Made by a program: the position numbers and the translations under genes. Shown here piece by piece: positions 1-10,335 of a DNA stretch of 20,512 nt; positions within the stretch are counted from its first letter, which is position 1, and each line of letters opens with the position of its first letter. Origin of the DNA: Trichosphaerium sp. ATCC 40318 (taxonomy: Eukaryota > Discosea > Flabellinia > Trichosidae); contig JALMLS010000272.1 of assembly GCA_038496445.1 (NCBI GenBank), forward strand, positions 1-20,512, given 5' to 3'. The notes under the pieces were generated by a model. It had not been told where the DNA came from and searched no databases. It worked only from the letters and a program-made list of their open reading frames with translations.

Positions 1-2500
1 TTTCTATCGCTAACGAAGTGCTTTGAACAGAGCTGAAGGTCCAGTTTCGTTTATAAATAGGAACGGTTTATCTGCTTTCAGTGGTGATATAAATATTTCA
101 GACGGTGTGACCGTTGATATGTCAGTGGTATGTGCGCATACTCTATATTAATAGACACTTGTAAAAAATCTTCCCTTACATTTTTTTTTCCGTGCCCAGA
201 ATTCTAGCGTGGACAGCACTGTTACTGGCGGTTTCATTGGATTTTATGGTGTTTTAAGATTCACGGGGATGTCTTCTATTACTGATGTAACAATAAGCGA
301 TAGCGTTAATCTTGATACTTCAGTGGAAAATGTACTATCGTTCGATGGAAAAATGGATAATGCTAATATAATCTGGAGAAGTTCTCAGCCTCTTCGTGTC
401 GGTGCGTGAAACAGAAATTCTCATCAAAATAGCCTTCAAACAAACAAGCGCCACATTTAACAACTTACTTTATTATTATGCACGCACGTGCTAGTTTATA
501 ACTTTTTTTTGGTTCTCATATTTTTCTTTTTTTTAGAGCAAGTGAGCAGAGAGGTGAATGTCACTTTGAATACTGTTGCTTCTGCTGGTGACCTTATTCT
601 TGCCAAAATATCAGCTGAGATTGCAGATCTTGCTATAAATAGAGTTCTGCGACTAATAGAAGGGTACATAAATCCCTGTGCTTGTTTATTAACCTACCAT
701 TTCTTAGAGCAAGGGTTGAAGCGACTATACTCCCAATGCAGTTTATGCTATCAACGTCCATTGAAGAATCTCAGCTCATACTATACACAGAAAATGAAGC
801 AGGAGTGGTATTAAACGTAGACGCAGGAGCAGGGAGCACACTGACAATTAGAAAAGGACTATTCAATTTAACAAGCGTAGTGGTATTACTTTGGGTTTAA
901 ATTTTTTTCAAACCATTTTGACCTATTTTTAGGACTTGACTGATTCGCAATCCCCTTTGAACATAATTGTTAATACGGCTGGTGTACTCTTTAAGAAAAC
1001 AAACACTGTGGCATCAGTGACATCTATATCTCTTATATCTGGAGGAGCGCTAGGATTCCAGATCCTTTCGCTTGATGATATACAAACAAGCGGAACATTT
1101 TCTTCTGAGTTTGTCAGCAATATTTTCGGAGGCGAGTCGAGAATCATTGTAGAATTCAGCGAATCTATAACTGCACCAAGTGAGCCAGTGGAAATATTGC
1201 TCATAGAGTAAGTATAACATCCAAACATACGCTATTTTTTTTGTCAACGACAGTGTAATTGCTAATCTTATTTTTTTCTTGATTAGAACAATGGGGTTTT
1301 TTGATGAGTTGCCTACACTCGAAACGTCATACACTGGAAGTGATACAAGACTTAAAACAGATTTGAACGGGATCGTACTAGTCATAGAACCAGCAGTACC
1401 GTCATCACCAACCGACGCTCCAACAACAGCAGAACCAACAGCATCACCAACATTAGAGCCAACAACCACACCACAACCAACATTATCGCCAACGCTTTCG
1501 CCTACTGTAGCTCCAACCAACGCTCCAACAGCACCTCCAACAGCACCTCCAACAGCGCCTCCAACAGCGCCTCCAACTAACGCGCCTACAAACGCGCCAA
1601 CGGCTCCTCCTACAATCGCTCCAACGAATGCACCTGTACCTCCGCCAACAGATGCTCCAACGAATGCTCCTGTGGCTTCTCCAACAGCACCGCCAACAAA
1701 CGCACCGTTCACAGATGCTCCAACTAATGCTCCTGTTGCTCCTCCAACATTAGTACCAACGAGTAATCCATCGCTATCACCTACCACTGCCCCTGTTTCA
1801 ACACCTACAGCACCACCTACAAACCCACCTACAGATATGCCAACAGCAGCTCCAACAGACGCTCCTACTCAAACTGACGCACCAACAGATGCTCCAACGA
1901 ATGCTCCTGTGGCTCCACCAACAGATGCCCCTACAAACGCTCCAGTTACAGATGCGCCTACTAATGCTCCTGTGGCTCCACCAACAGCTGCTCCATCGAA
2001 CCCACCTACAGATGCCCCTACGACAGAACCGCCAACGGATGTGCCAACAGATGCCCCTACGACGGAACCACCAACGGATGCGCCAACAACTGCACCTACA
2101 ACTCAAGAGCCTTCGGTGGAACCAACACCACAACCTACTAGTAGTGCTCCAGTTAGTGTTATGCAACCAACATTTGAACCAACACCTGCACCTACAACAA
2201 GAGCACCAAGGGCTCCATTAGGATCCCAACTAGTTTTTTGTCTCCAGGCTCTTCTCCGTCCAACTCAAGATGGTTGTTTGTACGTACTTTTTTTTTCTTA
2301 CTGTTTGACACTAACAACATCGAATTAATAGGTGCACTTCAGTAGCTTGTGAGAATGTGGGAGGTGGTTTCTTGTGTCCAAAACCAAATGGCCAAGATTG
2401 TACTAGGACCTATCCGACCACAAGTGAGTTAAAAACTGTAACACTGACAAAGAATTATGCGTTCGGACGTGGAACATGTACATGTGAGTTTTTAGTTTAG
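1..2500 (+). CDS. Secreted Pro/Thr-rich protein, beta-helix-like N part (5' partial)
   Basis: The gene enters from the left edge. Exons: about 31-127, 200-401, 537-663, 708-882, 933-1207, 1287-2279, 2332-2500. All joins keep phase, and the stop TAG is at 2498-2500. The N-terminal exons encode short repeated beta-strand patterns rich in Gly, Ser, Thr, Asn and Asp (for example ITDVTISDSVNLDTS), as in parallel beta-helix surface proteins. I do not recognise a named family. A stalk of about 260 residues of (A/D/N)-P-T repeats follows. The last about 65 residues are Cys-rich (DGCLCTSVACENVGGG, then GTCTCEFLV at the end). There is no transmembrane segment or GPI-like tail, so secretion or wall association is inferred. 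The role is probably adhesive or structural. The signal peptide would lie outside the window. It converges on the glycosidase-like gene at 2712. Confidence 0.8.
1408..2205 (+). repeat. Pro/Thr-rich coding repeat (PTDAPTNAP type)
   Basis: This is a tandem degenerate repeat inside the large exon. Units read P-T-(D/N/A/P)-A-P with codon variation (CCA ACA GAT GCT and variants). Longer units such as PTNAPVAPPTDAPTNAP occur several times. It is probably a flexible, O-glycosylated stalk; glycosylation is inferred from composition. The antisense of this repeat gives a long Gly/Val/Ala open frame that is not a gene. Confidence 0.9.
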
Positions 2501-2523
2501 AACCATCTAATTATAACCATAAA

Positions 2524-2529
2524 AATAAA
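2524..2529 (+). terminator. Poly(A) signal AATAAA of the Pro/Thr-rich gene
   Basis: AATAAA lies 24 nt after the TAG stop at 2498-2500, in the short gap between convergent genes. The gap 2501-2711 holds nothing else that I can recognise. Confidence 0.5.
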
Positions 2530-2711
2530 AAACAACACCTAAACAACCAATTCATTCTTTCGCCTTGATCCAAGCACATAAATCTCGAAGGGTATCCAAC
2601 CACATCTACTTTGTAAACTCGCTTTTTTAACCAATCAAGCATTTATAAATAAAATAAGCTTGTTTCTTTTGGTGTTGCAGTTAGACAAAAACTAGGCGTT
2701 GTCTTTGTTTA

Positions 2712-4326
2712 TTATTGCGGGACTTCGATAGGTTGTACAGCGGTATAACTAAAATCCTCGTGTCCAGTAGTTACGCCATTAAACAAGTACGCTGGCCATC
2801 CTTGATCATTGAATAATACCTGTGAGCGTTCTCTCCTAACTACTGATACTTTTTGACCGTTCTCAAGAGATATCTCATTTGTAAATGCAGGTGCCCATGT
2901 AGATACTTCCCAGTCTATTCCATCAGGAGAAAAGGCAGTATGCCAATGCCCAGTGTAATGTGGTAAGGAAGGTGAGTAATTTCCTCCTTGGAACAACATA
3001 TGAAATGATCCTAAAATAAAACAATGTTAACACAAGTTGTATTATTATGTTATTTCACTTCTTTTCCATTGTAGATCTATTGAAAATCCAAAACTTTGAG
3101 AGGTTAATATTTTAACGTTTTGGTGAAACCAGCTTAACATACAGTTGGTTGCGAAATAAAGCTGCAAAAACTGAAATAGCTGAAAAAAAAAAGTGTTAAA
3201 AAAAAAGAGCATGCACGTGCCGTCAGCAGGTTGTCTCCAGACATAAGCGTCTTCTCCATAAACAGGAATATTTTTACTTTCTGAGTAAGGCCCTTTCCAA
3301 CTTGGAGCAGTAGCGATAGCGTATTGACGACAAAACCCTTGGGCTGAGCATCCAATTTTGTGAAACATGAGGATAGAACCTGTAAAAATAAAAGGCTATT
3401 AGTTTGTGCTTACTAATAAGTGCCGTTTCGTACCATTTGGGAATATGAATGGACTTGGGTTATTAAACGTCCATCCATTACTACCTTTGAATATCTTCCA
3501 AGGACCATTAAGACTAGGACTGTAAAGAACATTCGGCAAACCAGATGATTCAATATCATATATTCCTAAATCTCTTTTACTACCACAAGTGCCGTTTGTT
3601 ACTCCATTAGAGCACTTCATTCTATCTTTTGCTGGAACACCCCTTTAATAAAAACAAACAATGTTAGCTAGCATGCGAGTCAAGTACAAGTGCGTTAGAA
3701 ATGTAAAAAAGGGTGGACTTACTGTCCAATGTGAAAGATGAGATACAACTTGTCTATTGGATCATAGTGAAGTGTGGTTATGCGCAAAAGGGTTCATCAA
3801 GGTTTCATGCTGTATATAAGGTCCTTGCGGGGTATCGGATATAGCATGTGCTTGGCGAAAAGTGAGTTGACAACACTTGCTATAGAAACAAACTGTCGTA
3901 CAAATAGCACTGTTACACTCCCATGAATTCAAACCGCAGTTATTCTCCATATTAGCCATAAACATGTGATACGAACCGTCATCTCCTTTCAAAACAGAAC
4001 CTCCCCAGCTTGAAGAGTTAGATCTGTAAAAAGCTTTCGAAGTTTGAGCTGGTTTCAAGTTAAGAAGAGTGCAGTTGTTGCCTGGATGTATTAAATTAAC
4101 AAAATTGAAGCCATTTAAAGATAGGAGCGCTTTTATTACCTGTCCATGTTGAATAGCATTCGCATTTCGAAGAGACGCATTTCCCTCCATATCCACAATC
4201 GCGTTCGCTTGTACAAGCGCTTGTACCTATTTACGTTGAGTATACATACCTGCAATCTTTTTAAACGTTATTACCATACGCAAACACGAATACAATACAT
4301 AAACAAATGAATAAACGGGCTAGCAT
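2712..4326 (-). CDS. Secreted EGF-like / GH43-like five-bladed propeller protein, with a frame break
   Basis: Exons (minus): 4326-4275, 4226-4140, 4081-3902, 3850-3723, 3642-3434, 3379-3221, 3010-2712. The start at 4326 is chosen because it gives a signal peptide (MLARLFICLCIVFVFAYG). Next comes a six-Cys EGF-like module (CTSERDCGYGGKC, CECYSTWTGNNC). Then come the repeated blades typical of GH43-like hydrolases: SSWGGSVLKGDDGSYHMFM, HAISDTPQGPY, LYLIFHIGQG, NNPSPFIFPNG, APSWKGPY, GEDAYVWR, FHMLFQGG, AFSPDGIDW. About 370 residues are expected. It probably binds or cleaves an extracellular glycan; the substrate is unknown. Two defects are seen. One nucleotide too many (or two too few) lies at about 3781-3790, between AHN and TLHYDP. 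The donor after exon 3221 is GC (GACG|GCACGT) instead of GT. Both may be tolerated, be assembly errors, or mark early decay. Confidence 0.8.
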
Positions 4327-4500
4327 CACACGAAGAAACGATAAATAAAAATGGCGCACGTGTGAGTTTTCTGTTAAGTGAGTCAAATAGTCCAAACATG
4401 AAATCATTGGAAACATTACATTTACCAGAACCTAGCTTAATAACAAGCGCTTTGACCGCTACTATCGTTTTTTTGTTGCAATTAGTAAAAAGAAATAGCA

Positions 4501-4740
4501 ATGACATCGAAACGGGTTACCTGACACAAACTCAGACATCACAAACTTATTTTCGGTCCCTGTTGAGACTATCTTGAATATTGTCATCAATGGTAGCCCA
4601 CGTGGCATTATCTAGGATAATTACAAACAAGTTTCGTTAAACGACACAATACAAACTGAAGAAGAATCTACAAACGTTAACCACCAGAAATGGGGTTCTA
4701 AAGCTGAAGAAATAGAGAATCGTGTCCACAAAAAACAAGT
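4501..4740 (+). pseudogene. Decayed N-terminal copy of the F-box gene
   Basis: Translated in the right frame this matches the start of the F-box protein encoded at 11010-10327 (minus). Here: TNLFSVPVETILNIV, then SLNDTIQTEEE, then HQKWGSKAEEIENRVH. There: TNLFSMPIEILLNII, SLNEIIRTEEE, HKKWGYDAEEIEKVVH. The DNA also matches over long runs (ACTGAAGAAGAAT, AAATGGGGTT, GAAGAAATAGAGAA). The copy has ATG ACA TCG at 4501, matching the ATG GCA ACA TCG start of the intact copy. It then shows a frame change near 4516-4525 and an in-frame TAG at 4613-4615. Similarity is lost after about 4740, just before the conserved block upstream of Ras copy 1. It is on the opposite strand to the intact copy. Confidence 0.8.
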
Positions 4741-4797
4741 AGAAAACATGAGGAAATAAGTATTTCGTCAAATCGAAATTCTATGGGTTTGTTGAAA

Positions 4798-4882
4798 AAT
4801 TCTATTTTTATCAACCACTATTTTCTAATGTAGTCAAGTACAACAATAACACCAATTTATAACGTAACGGGAAGCACCTTGA
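4798..4882 (+). promoter_or_regulatory. Conserved Ras upstream block, copy 1
   Basis: AATTCTATTTTTATCA at 4798-4813 and a TTTATAACGTAACGG element just before the ATG are shared with the same positions upstream of Ras copies 2 and 3. This shows that the duplications included the 5' flank, probably with core promoter and 5' UTR. Promoter function is inferred from position and conservation only. Confidence 0.5.
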
Positions 4883-5778
4883 ATGACTGAATGTAGGATA
4901 GCTGTATTTGGGAGCGGTGGTGTTGGAAAATCAGCACTTACGAGACAATTAATAAGCAACCACTTCAGTGATGAATACGACCCTACCATAGAAGATTCGT
5001 AAGCGTTTTAATCAACTACAAACACTTTTTACGCAGTTTACTCGTCTTTTTGTTCAAAAGCGTTAAAACGGTTATGTAGGTATAGTAAAACATTTATTGT
5101 AGACGAAGAGACGCTTCTCTTGGAAATTCTTCATGTAGCAGGAACAGAAATATTCACTGCAATGCGTGATCAAGTAAGCACTTTGTCAGCTGCCATGTGT
5201 AACTAACGTATTCGTTAACGTACAGTTCATGAGAATAGGTGAAGGATTTTTACTTGTTTACGCTATTACAAGCCGTGCATCTTTTGAAGAACTACCAGAT
5301 TTCTATGACCAAGTTAGAAGGTACGGAACACATGATAAGTTGACAATCCAATTACCCTCCTGGATCATAGCATCCATGACAGCCAGACTACCAATAGTCA
5401 AACATGTGCTACACAAACATTTCCCCTTCTATCCAAGGTTGAGGGAGCTTTTAGAGTAAAGAATAAACGTCAACTTTCTTTTTCCATTATTTTATCAAAA
5501 AAGGTTTTTGCTGATATTGGATTAGGGTCAAGGATCTAGATTCTGTCCCTTTAGTAATAGTTGGGAATAAAGTTGATTTAGAAGAACAAAGAGCAGTTAC
5601 TAAAGAAGAAGGAGAAGAGCTTGGAAAGCATTACAGCATTCCTTTTTTTGAGACATCAGCTAAAACACGTGAAAATGTTGAAGAAGCTTTTTATCAACTT
5701 GTACGAGAGATAAGGAAGCGCCGAGATTCAGTTACATCAAAACCTATCAAACAAAATAGACAGTGTGCTATGATGTAA
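4883..5778 (+). CDS. Ras-family small GTPase, copy 1 (divergent G3 motif)
   Basis: Exons 4883-4998, 5080-5173, 5226-5320, 5526-5778 give 185 residues in phase, about the usual Ras length. Visible motifs: P-loop [10 protein letters not shown], switch [15 protein letters not shown] (G4), ETSAKT (G5), and a CAAX box CAMM at the C-terminus, so prenylation and membrane attachment are expected. The G3 motif is unusual. DTAGQE of Ras reads HVAGTE here, so the Asp57 equivalent is His and the Gln61 equivalent is Thr. Asp57 helps hold Mg2+ in Ras and Gln61 supports hydrolysis, so nucleotide cycling is probably altered (inference from the family). Residue 5 is Arg and residue 6 Ile, unlike the more typical N-terminus of copy 3. 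The third intron is 205 nt and carries an insertion not present in copy 3. Confidence 0.85.
5354..5483 (+). other. Insertion of about 130 nt inside intron 3 of Ras copy 1
   Basis: Intron 3 of copies 1 and 3 aligns at both ends (GTACGGAACAC...GTTGACAATCCAATT, and CATTATTTTATCAAAAA...TTAG). Copy 1 has about 130 extra nt between these ends, of visibly higher GC content than the surroundings. I found no match to another part of the window and no clear terminal repeats. The origin is unknown. Confidence 0.6.
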
Positions 5779-5845
5779 AAAGCCACTCGGTAGAGGTTAA
5801 GTAGCTTCAGAAATGTGGACAAACATTTTGGTAAGCCAAATGTAC

Positions 5846-5851
5846 AATAAA
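5846..5851 (+). terminator. Poly(A) signal of Ras copy 1
   Basis: AATAAA lies within CCAAATGTACAATAAA, a string also found after Ras copy 3 (AATAAA at 15092). Conservation of the 3' flank supports a real 3' end. Confidence 0.55.
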
Positions 5852-6185
5852 TAGAATAATAAAATAGACATTTGTGGAATGGTGAATGAGTACATTGAGA
5901 AAAAAGCTGTTAAATATAACATCTACCTAGCTGAAAGCAATGTTGTAGTTGCTTCTATTAACAATGGTCAAGAAATAGTAATTAAAAGCCATGCACAGTG
6001 CAAAGCGAAATGTCCATTAAAACCAAATCTAGTTTCTTTGTGATAGCTATGTTCGTTTACCGGCTTATCCACTTATTAAAGAAGAAAGCCGTACTAGTGG
6101 TTTTTCGGAATGAACGCCCCAAAGCATCTTTGAGCTAGTAGAAATGTAAACGAGAGTTACGGCTCGTTGACAGTAGAATATTTTT

Positions 6186-6395
6186 AAAACAGCTTCTGGG
6201 CAAAAGATAAGCAAGGAAGATAATAGAAGAGATCAACAGCGAGAAGAAAAAGCATGTGATAGATCTGATGATAAACGTGGTGATGAAGATGTAAAAAACG
6301 ATGATGAACGTGATAGGCGGCGTAGTGATGATAAAAAATCAGTTGATGGGTCACCAAAAAAAAAAAAAAGAAAACTATGGATACTCGGTTTATAG
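6186..6395 (+). other. Charged ORF without ATG, NLS-like end (possible exon or gene remnant)
   Basis: A 70-codon open frame runs from 6186 to the TAG at 6393-6395. It is dominated by Lys, Arg, Asp and Glu, with D-D-K/R-R repeats (SDDKRGDEDVKNDDERDRRR) and ends GSPKKKKRKLWILGL, an SV40-type basic NLS pattern. The Lys run is encoded by a tract of 14 A followed by G and AAAA. A possible acceptor (TTTTTAAAACAG) precedes it. A second small open frame at 5879-6043 (starting MVNEYIEKKAVKYNIYL) lies upstream, but I cannot join the two by a supported intron. No family is recognised. The rest of 5779-6580 shows nothing I can name. Confidence 0.3.
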
Positions 6396-6556
6396 CAAAT
6401 GCTCAGAAAAATGTTAAAAATGTGTTACAGAAATCGATAAATACAGGTTAAACAAACGGAATTCAATTCAGAATCTGGAATTTTGATTGCTTTTTCTTCA
6501 AAACTGTTACTTTCAATGAAAAGAATACCACCAAGTTTAACGTCGAAAAATCATAA

Positions 6557-6814
<258 letters not shown>

Positions 6815-6840
6815 TATAGCCACTAATAAGCTCCCTTGTA

Positions 6841-6846
6841 AATAAA
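6841..6846 (+). terminator. Poly(A) signal of the ubiquitin gene
   Basis: AATAAA lies 27 nt after the TAA stop. The remaining stretch 6847-7273 holds no gene I can recognise. Confidence 0.55.
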
Positions 6847-7594
6847 AAATGTACAGCCTACGAATTGCCGTTTACTGTAAGGTATGTTTGTTGTCATAAC
6901 ATTTTATCAGTCACCATATTTATTCGCCACAAGTAGCGAGTACCAGTATCACTTTTTTCGTAACAGGTTTCATGTCATTTTATGAAAGATTGGTTTGGAG
7001 CAACTCCAAATGTCAACTCTTAGTGAGCAAAAATGTAGGATTGCTTAAGAATGGGTCAGTCCCGACGCGTAGGCAAATAAAAGTAAAGCAAAGAAACTTG
7101 TGATTCTGTAATTCCACATTTCAAGATGCCAAGTTCTTCAAACAAGAGTCTGTTATATCCCAGCATTGATCATTACTTAAGCTTTTAACATTGTTAACGA
7201 TGTCATTCCTTCATCTGTTATTTGAGTTTATCAGAACTTAAGTTGTCACGTGGTTGGTTGAAAAGAAATTGCTTTATTTATGACTTGTACAAGTAAGATT
7301 TACAATATTGCTATTAACCAATGAACAATGTCCATAAACCTCTTCATAGTGCATCATGAAGCGTTCTTTAAATGTTTTAACTTGTACAAATACTTGAAGA
7401 GGAAACACATCAGGTGTTTTAGCATCTGCAACATGAATGTGACAACGTTTTCCTTGAAGAGAAAAGGTTCCTGGGGAACATTTTTCAGAGAACATGCGAA
7501 ATGGAAGCCTAAAGCCTACTTGGGGTGCTAGTGATCTGTCGAAAAGGAAAGGTATTTCATACGTTTTTTTATCACCTGGTTTTAAGATTACAGT

Positions 7595-7603
7595 AAAATT
7601 ATG
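7595..7603 (+). repeat. Target-site duplication, left copy (AAAATTATG)
   Basis: AAAATTATG at 7595-7603 is repeated exactly at 10327-10335, on either side of the transposon. On the minus strand it reads CAT AAT TTT, three codons in the frame of the F-box gene. Eight to ten bp target duplications are the rule for Mutator-like elements. Confidence 0.85.
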
Positions 7604-7660
7604 GTGACTAGGAAAATGCCAACTTTTGTCAACTTTTTTTTGTCAACTATTTGTCAATCC
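7604..7660 (+). repeat. Left terminal inverted repeat of the MULE
   Basis: GTGACTAGGAAAATGCCAAC is followed by repeated TTTGTCAAC / TTTGTCAATCC units. These tandem TTGTCAA units are probably transposase-binding sites (inference). Confidence 0.8.
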
Positions 7661-7936
7661 GCTATCAATGACTCTGACCATGCTATATTGTTGATTGACT
7701 TGACTACAGTTACATTGGATACATGTAAGACAATGGAATAGTATTTGAATTCTGATTTTGGCTTTGGGTAAAGGTGTGAACATGTGTAATATTTTGTTGA
7801 CAAAACTTTTTTTCAGCGACAATACCATTTTCAATTGTTTCAGATACTGAAAATCACCCCTCAGTGGAATTATATGCCGTTATAAATCAAAATAAAGTGT
7901 ATGTACGTAATAGAACAAATTAAAAGTCAATAAAAT

Positions 7937-9945
7937 TTATTTAAGTTGGTTGGCGAGATACTTTTTGAGTACACTTTTTTTAATTGTTATGGTTTTTTTC
8001 CTTCGTAGCTGCAGTCATGTTAATTAACCAAAAAACTTCTTACTTACCTTTAATGGAGCTTTAAGACGTTGATTATGTTGGAGGCGTTGCTTTTTCTCCA
8101 TCTTTTTTTTTTTAGCAGCTCTTTTTGCTTGTCTTTGTGCTTTAATTTTCAAAAGTGGGGTATTTAGTTTCTTCACTTTGACAACGTTAATTTCATATAC
8201 CATAACAGTATTGGTCACTTACACCTCTTCTCAATTTTCTCAGCTTGATCTTTTCGCCTCTTTAAAGTGACACTCTTAGGTGTGCCCACAGCTATTCCAA
8301 TAACTGTGCGTTGACCATCTTTTAAGCTGCAAGTAGCAAACTTTACCAGTGAAGAAAAAACAACATCACAAGGACGTTTCCTTGTACCCTCATATGAGAG
8401 CACCTTTTTAACAGCACTGTTGTTACCTTCACTGATGTTATTGGTACGCGTATGCTCCCAAGGGGTATCAGTAACTGTCCATAGCGCCCATGTAGATGGA
8501 GGACATCTAGTATAAAAAATGTAAGGTAAAAAAAAAGCAATAATTAATAAACAAGTATTGAATAACGTACTTGGTGACTTCATCAGTAACATTCATGTAT
8601 GTGTTGGCTAGGTACTTAATGTATGCTCTACAGTCATTTGTTTTTTCAAGTGCTTCCTTCTGAAAGGAATTCCAATAACGATAAAACTTTTTCTCATTTT
8701 TTTCATATAGTAAAGTTGTTGACACCAACTTACACCATCTATTCTCCTCTTCACGCCCTTCTTTCTTCATACCCAGCTCTGACCGCTTTCTTCTGTGCGC
8801 TTCAGCAATATGGTAGATACATTGGGATATTTTTAAAGGGCCCAGTACATTTACAGCTGCTGAATAAAATATGAGTCTTCTAAACAAAAAATACAAAAAA
8901 GTTTACCTCGTTTCATATTTGTTTCTCCATCAGTCATCAACCGCTGAAAAGGCACTCCACATACACTTTTTAGATGCATGAATGCATACTCATACTCAGG
9001 AAGGTTCTTGGCATGCATGATTGCAAAGCTAATGCAGGTTCCTTTAGTACGCTTAGCTCCTTCTGCTTTCACCCAAAAAAACAAAGCCTACAAAAAAAAA
9101 TAAAGAAGAGTTGTGCCTGTGTAGCTCTCACCTGCGCATTAATATCTGCTATTCCGTAGGTGCCATCAACAAAGAGTACACTGTTATCAAAATCACGTAA
9201 ATAAGTGTTTAACTCAGGGTGAACAAATGATATGACATCATTCGTTGCCTGAACAATTCGTGAGGACAAAGGATGCATTAACCGAATGTTTGAGTACACC
9301 TAGTTTGTGTTAGTGTAAAAACATTTCTAATTAACCAAAAATAATACCTCGTGGTGCATTTCGTGCCTACGGTGTACCTTACGCGCAAGGTATGCCATGT
9401 TGTCCGTGCTAGGTATTTCTGACGAATTCAGCGGATCATGAGCATCATTCTCCAAAAATGATTTATACTGTACAGAAAATGATAAGGGTAGTGTCTAGAA
9501 TAATTTGACGTACCACACTAAGCGGAGGTATCCCTCTTTCAATATCTTGTTCTATACTCCTTTTAACGCTATTATTGAGCTTCAGCTTCGATATGTGCAC
9601 AGGACAGCACTCTTTTACATGTCCTAAACAAATATATTTACCATTTTGTTTAAAACAAATAAAAATACCTTCAGTTTCCTTTATGTTTAGTATTGACGTG
9701 CCTCTTCCATGTTTTGAGAGTATTTGTAATTTAGCTTTGCACTTACCGCGGTTTTTACAACGGTAATACCATGTGGTCAAATTGCCTTTTTCAGCATGTC
9801 TGATGGGACTGTACTGCCGAGCCCATCTTTTTTGAGGAGAACAATAAAAAATAGGAGTATTGCACTCCATCCATGTCAGCAATCCAATATTGCCCATTGT
9901 TGGTGTTGCTGGCCGTGTGGGGCATCTTTCTAGTGCTGTTAGCAT
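7937..9945 (-). CDS. MULE transposase, nine exons, intact frame
   Basis: Exons (minus): 9945-9669, 9623-9514, 9467-9348, 9299-9132, 9087-8907, 8859-8571, 8506-8223, 8175-8048, 8008-7937. All phases agree and give 542 residues. Stop codons lie just upstream of the ATG at 9945. Residues about 50-105 form a FLYWCH/WRKY-like zinc finger (TTWYYRCKNRGKCKAKL, then GHVKECCPVH). The MULE catalytic core follows: first Asp in SVLFVDGTYGIAD, second in RLMTDGE, then C-x-Y-H-I (ISQCIYHIAEAHRRK), and a Glu region TNNISEGNNSAVKKVL. The C-terminus is very basic (KAQRQAKRAAKKKK...), probably for DNA or nuclear binding. The poly(A) motif AATAAA overlaps the stop. So many introns in a transposase is unusual, but they match the host's short-intron style. 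Confidence 0.85.
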
Positions 9946-10267
9946 TGCTAGTGTTTAATTGTGTGTTCAATCTTATTAAGTCTCACGCAAACTTTCAGAA
10001 AACACGGAAATGCATCTAACAAACGCTGTTAGAGCAAGTTTACCCTTTGTGTAAAAAACTCAGCCTAAAAATACTCAATGGTAGCATAGATACTGCTACA
10101 GCGCTTTTCTACGCATAGAAATGACATACAAGTAACACAGCTTGTGTAGATCAAACCTACAGTGAAAAAAAAAACCACGTGATTTGTACTTCCATGCCAT
10201 GACACCAGAATATTATTGGAGGTATCACTACCTATTACAAGCACACATCTTACCTGCACTACATAGT

Positions 10268-10326
10268 AAGAGATAGTTGACAGAATTGACAAATTGACAA
10301 AAAAAGTTGGCAAATTACCAATCACG
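10268..10326 (-). repeat. Right terminal inverted repeat of the MULE
   Basis: The reverse complement begins CGTGATTGGTAATTTGCCAAC and continues with three TTTGTCAA / CTGTCAAC units, matching the left end. Confidence 0.8.
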
Positions 10327-10335
10327 AAAATTATG
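10327..10335 (+). repeat. Target-site duplication, right copy (AAAATTATG)
   Basis: Exact copy of 7595-7603; see the left copy. Confidence 0.85.

Larger units (their letters stand above)
7604..10326 (-). mobile_element. Complete Mutator-like (MULE) DNA transposon
   Basis: About 2.72 kb, bounded by the 9-bp duplication AAAATTATG. The ends are imperfect inverted repeats. The left end reads GTGACTAGGAAAATGCCAAC, and the right end (reverse complement) CGTGATTGGTAATTTGCCAAC; both continue into TTTTGTCAA repeats. If the duplication is taken as 8 bp, the two ends align from the first base (GGTGACTAGG against CGTGATTGG). The element carries one transposase gene (7937-9945) on the same strand as the interrupted F-box gene. 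The transposase frame is unbroken and the target duplication is perfect, so the insertion looks fairly recent, although the terminal repeats differ at several positions. Confidence 0.85.

Noticed and set aside
1050-1787. Long minus-strand frame rich in Gly-Gly-Ala-Val
   Set aside because: It is the antisense of the Pro/Thr repeat: ACN/CCN codons read backwards give Gly and Val. No other support.
1798-2221. Trp/Arg/Cys-rich minus frame and Gln/Leu-rich plus frame over the repeat
   Set aside because: Out-of-frame shadows of the Pro/Thr repeat.
4362-4577. Plus-strand frame with a hydrophobic segment, a possible small membrane protein
   Set aside because: Its second half overlaps the decayed F-box copy in another frame, and it ends at a TGA with no workable splice to the downstream frame.
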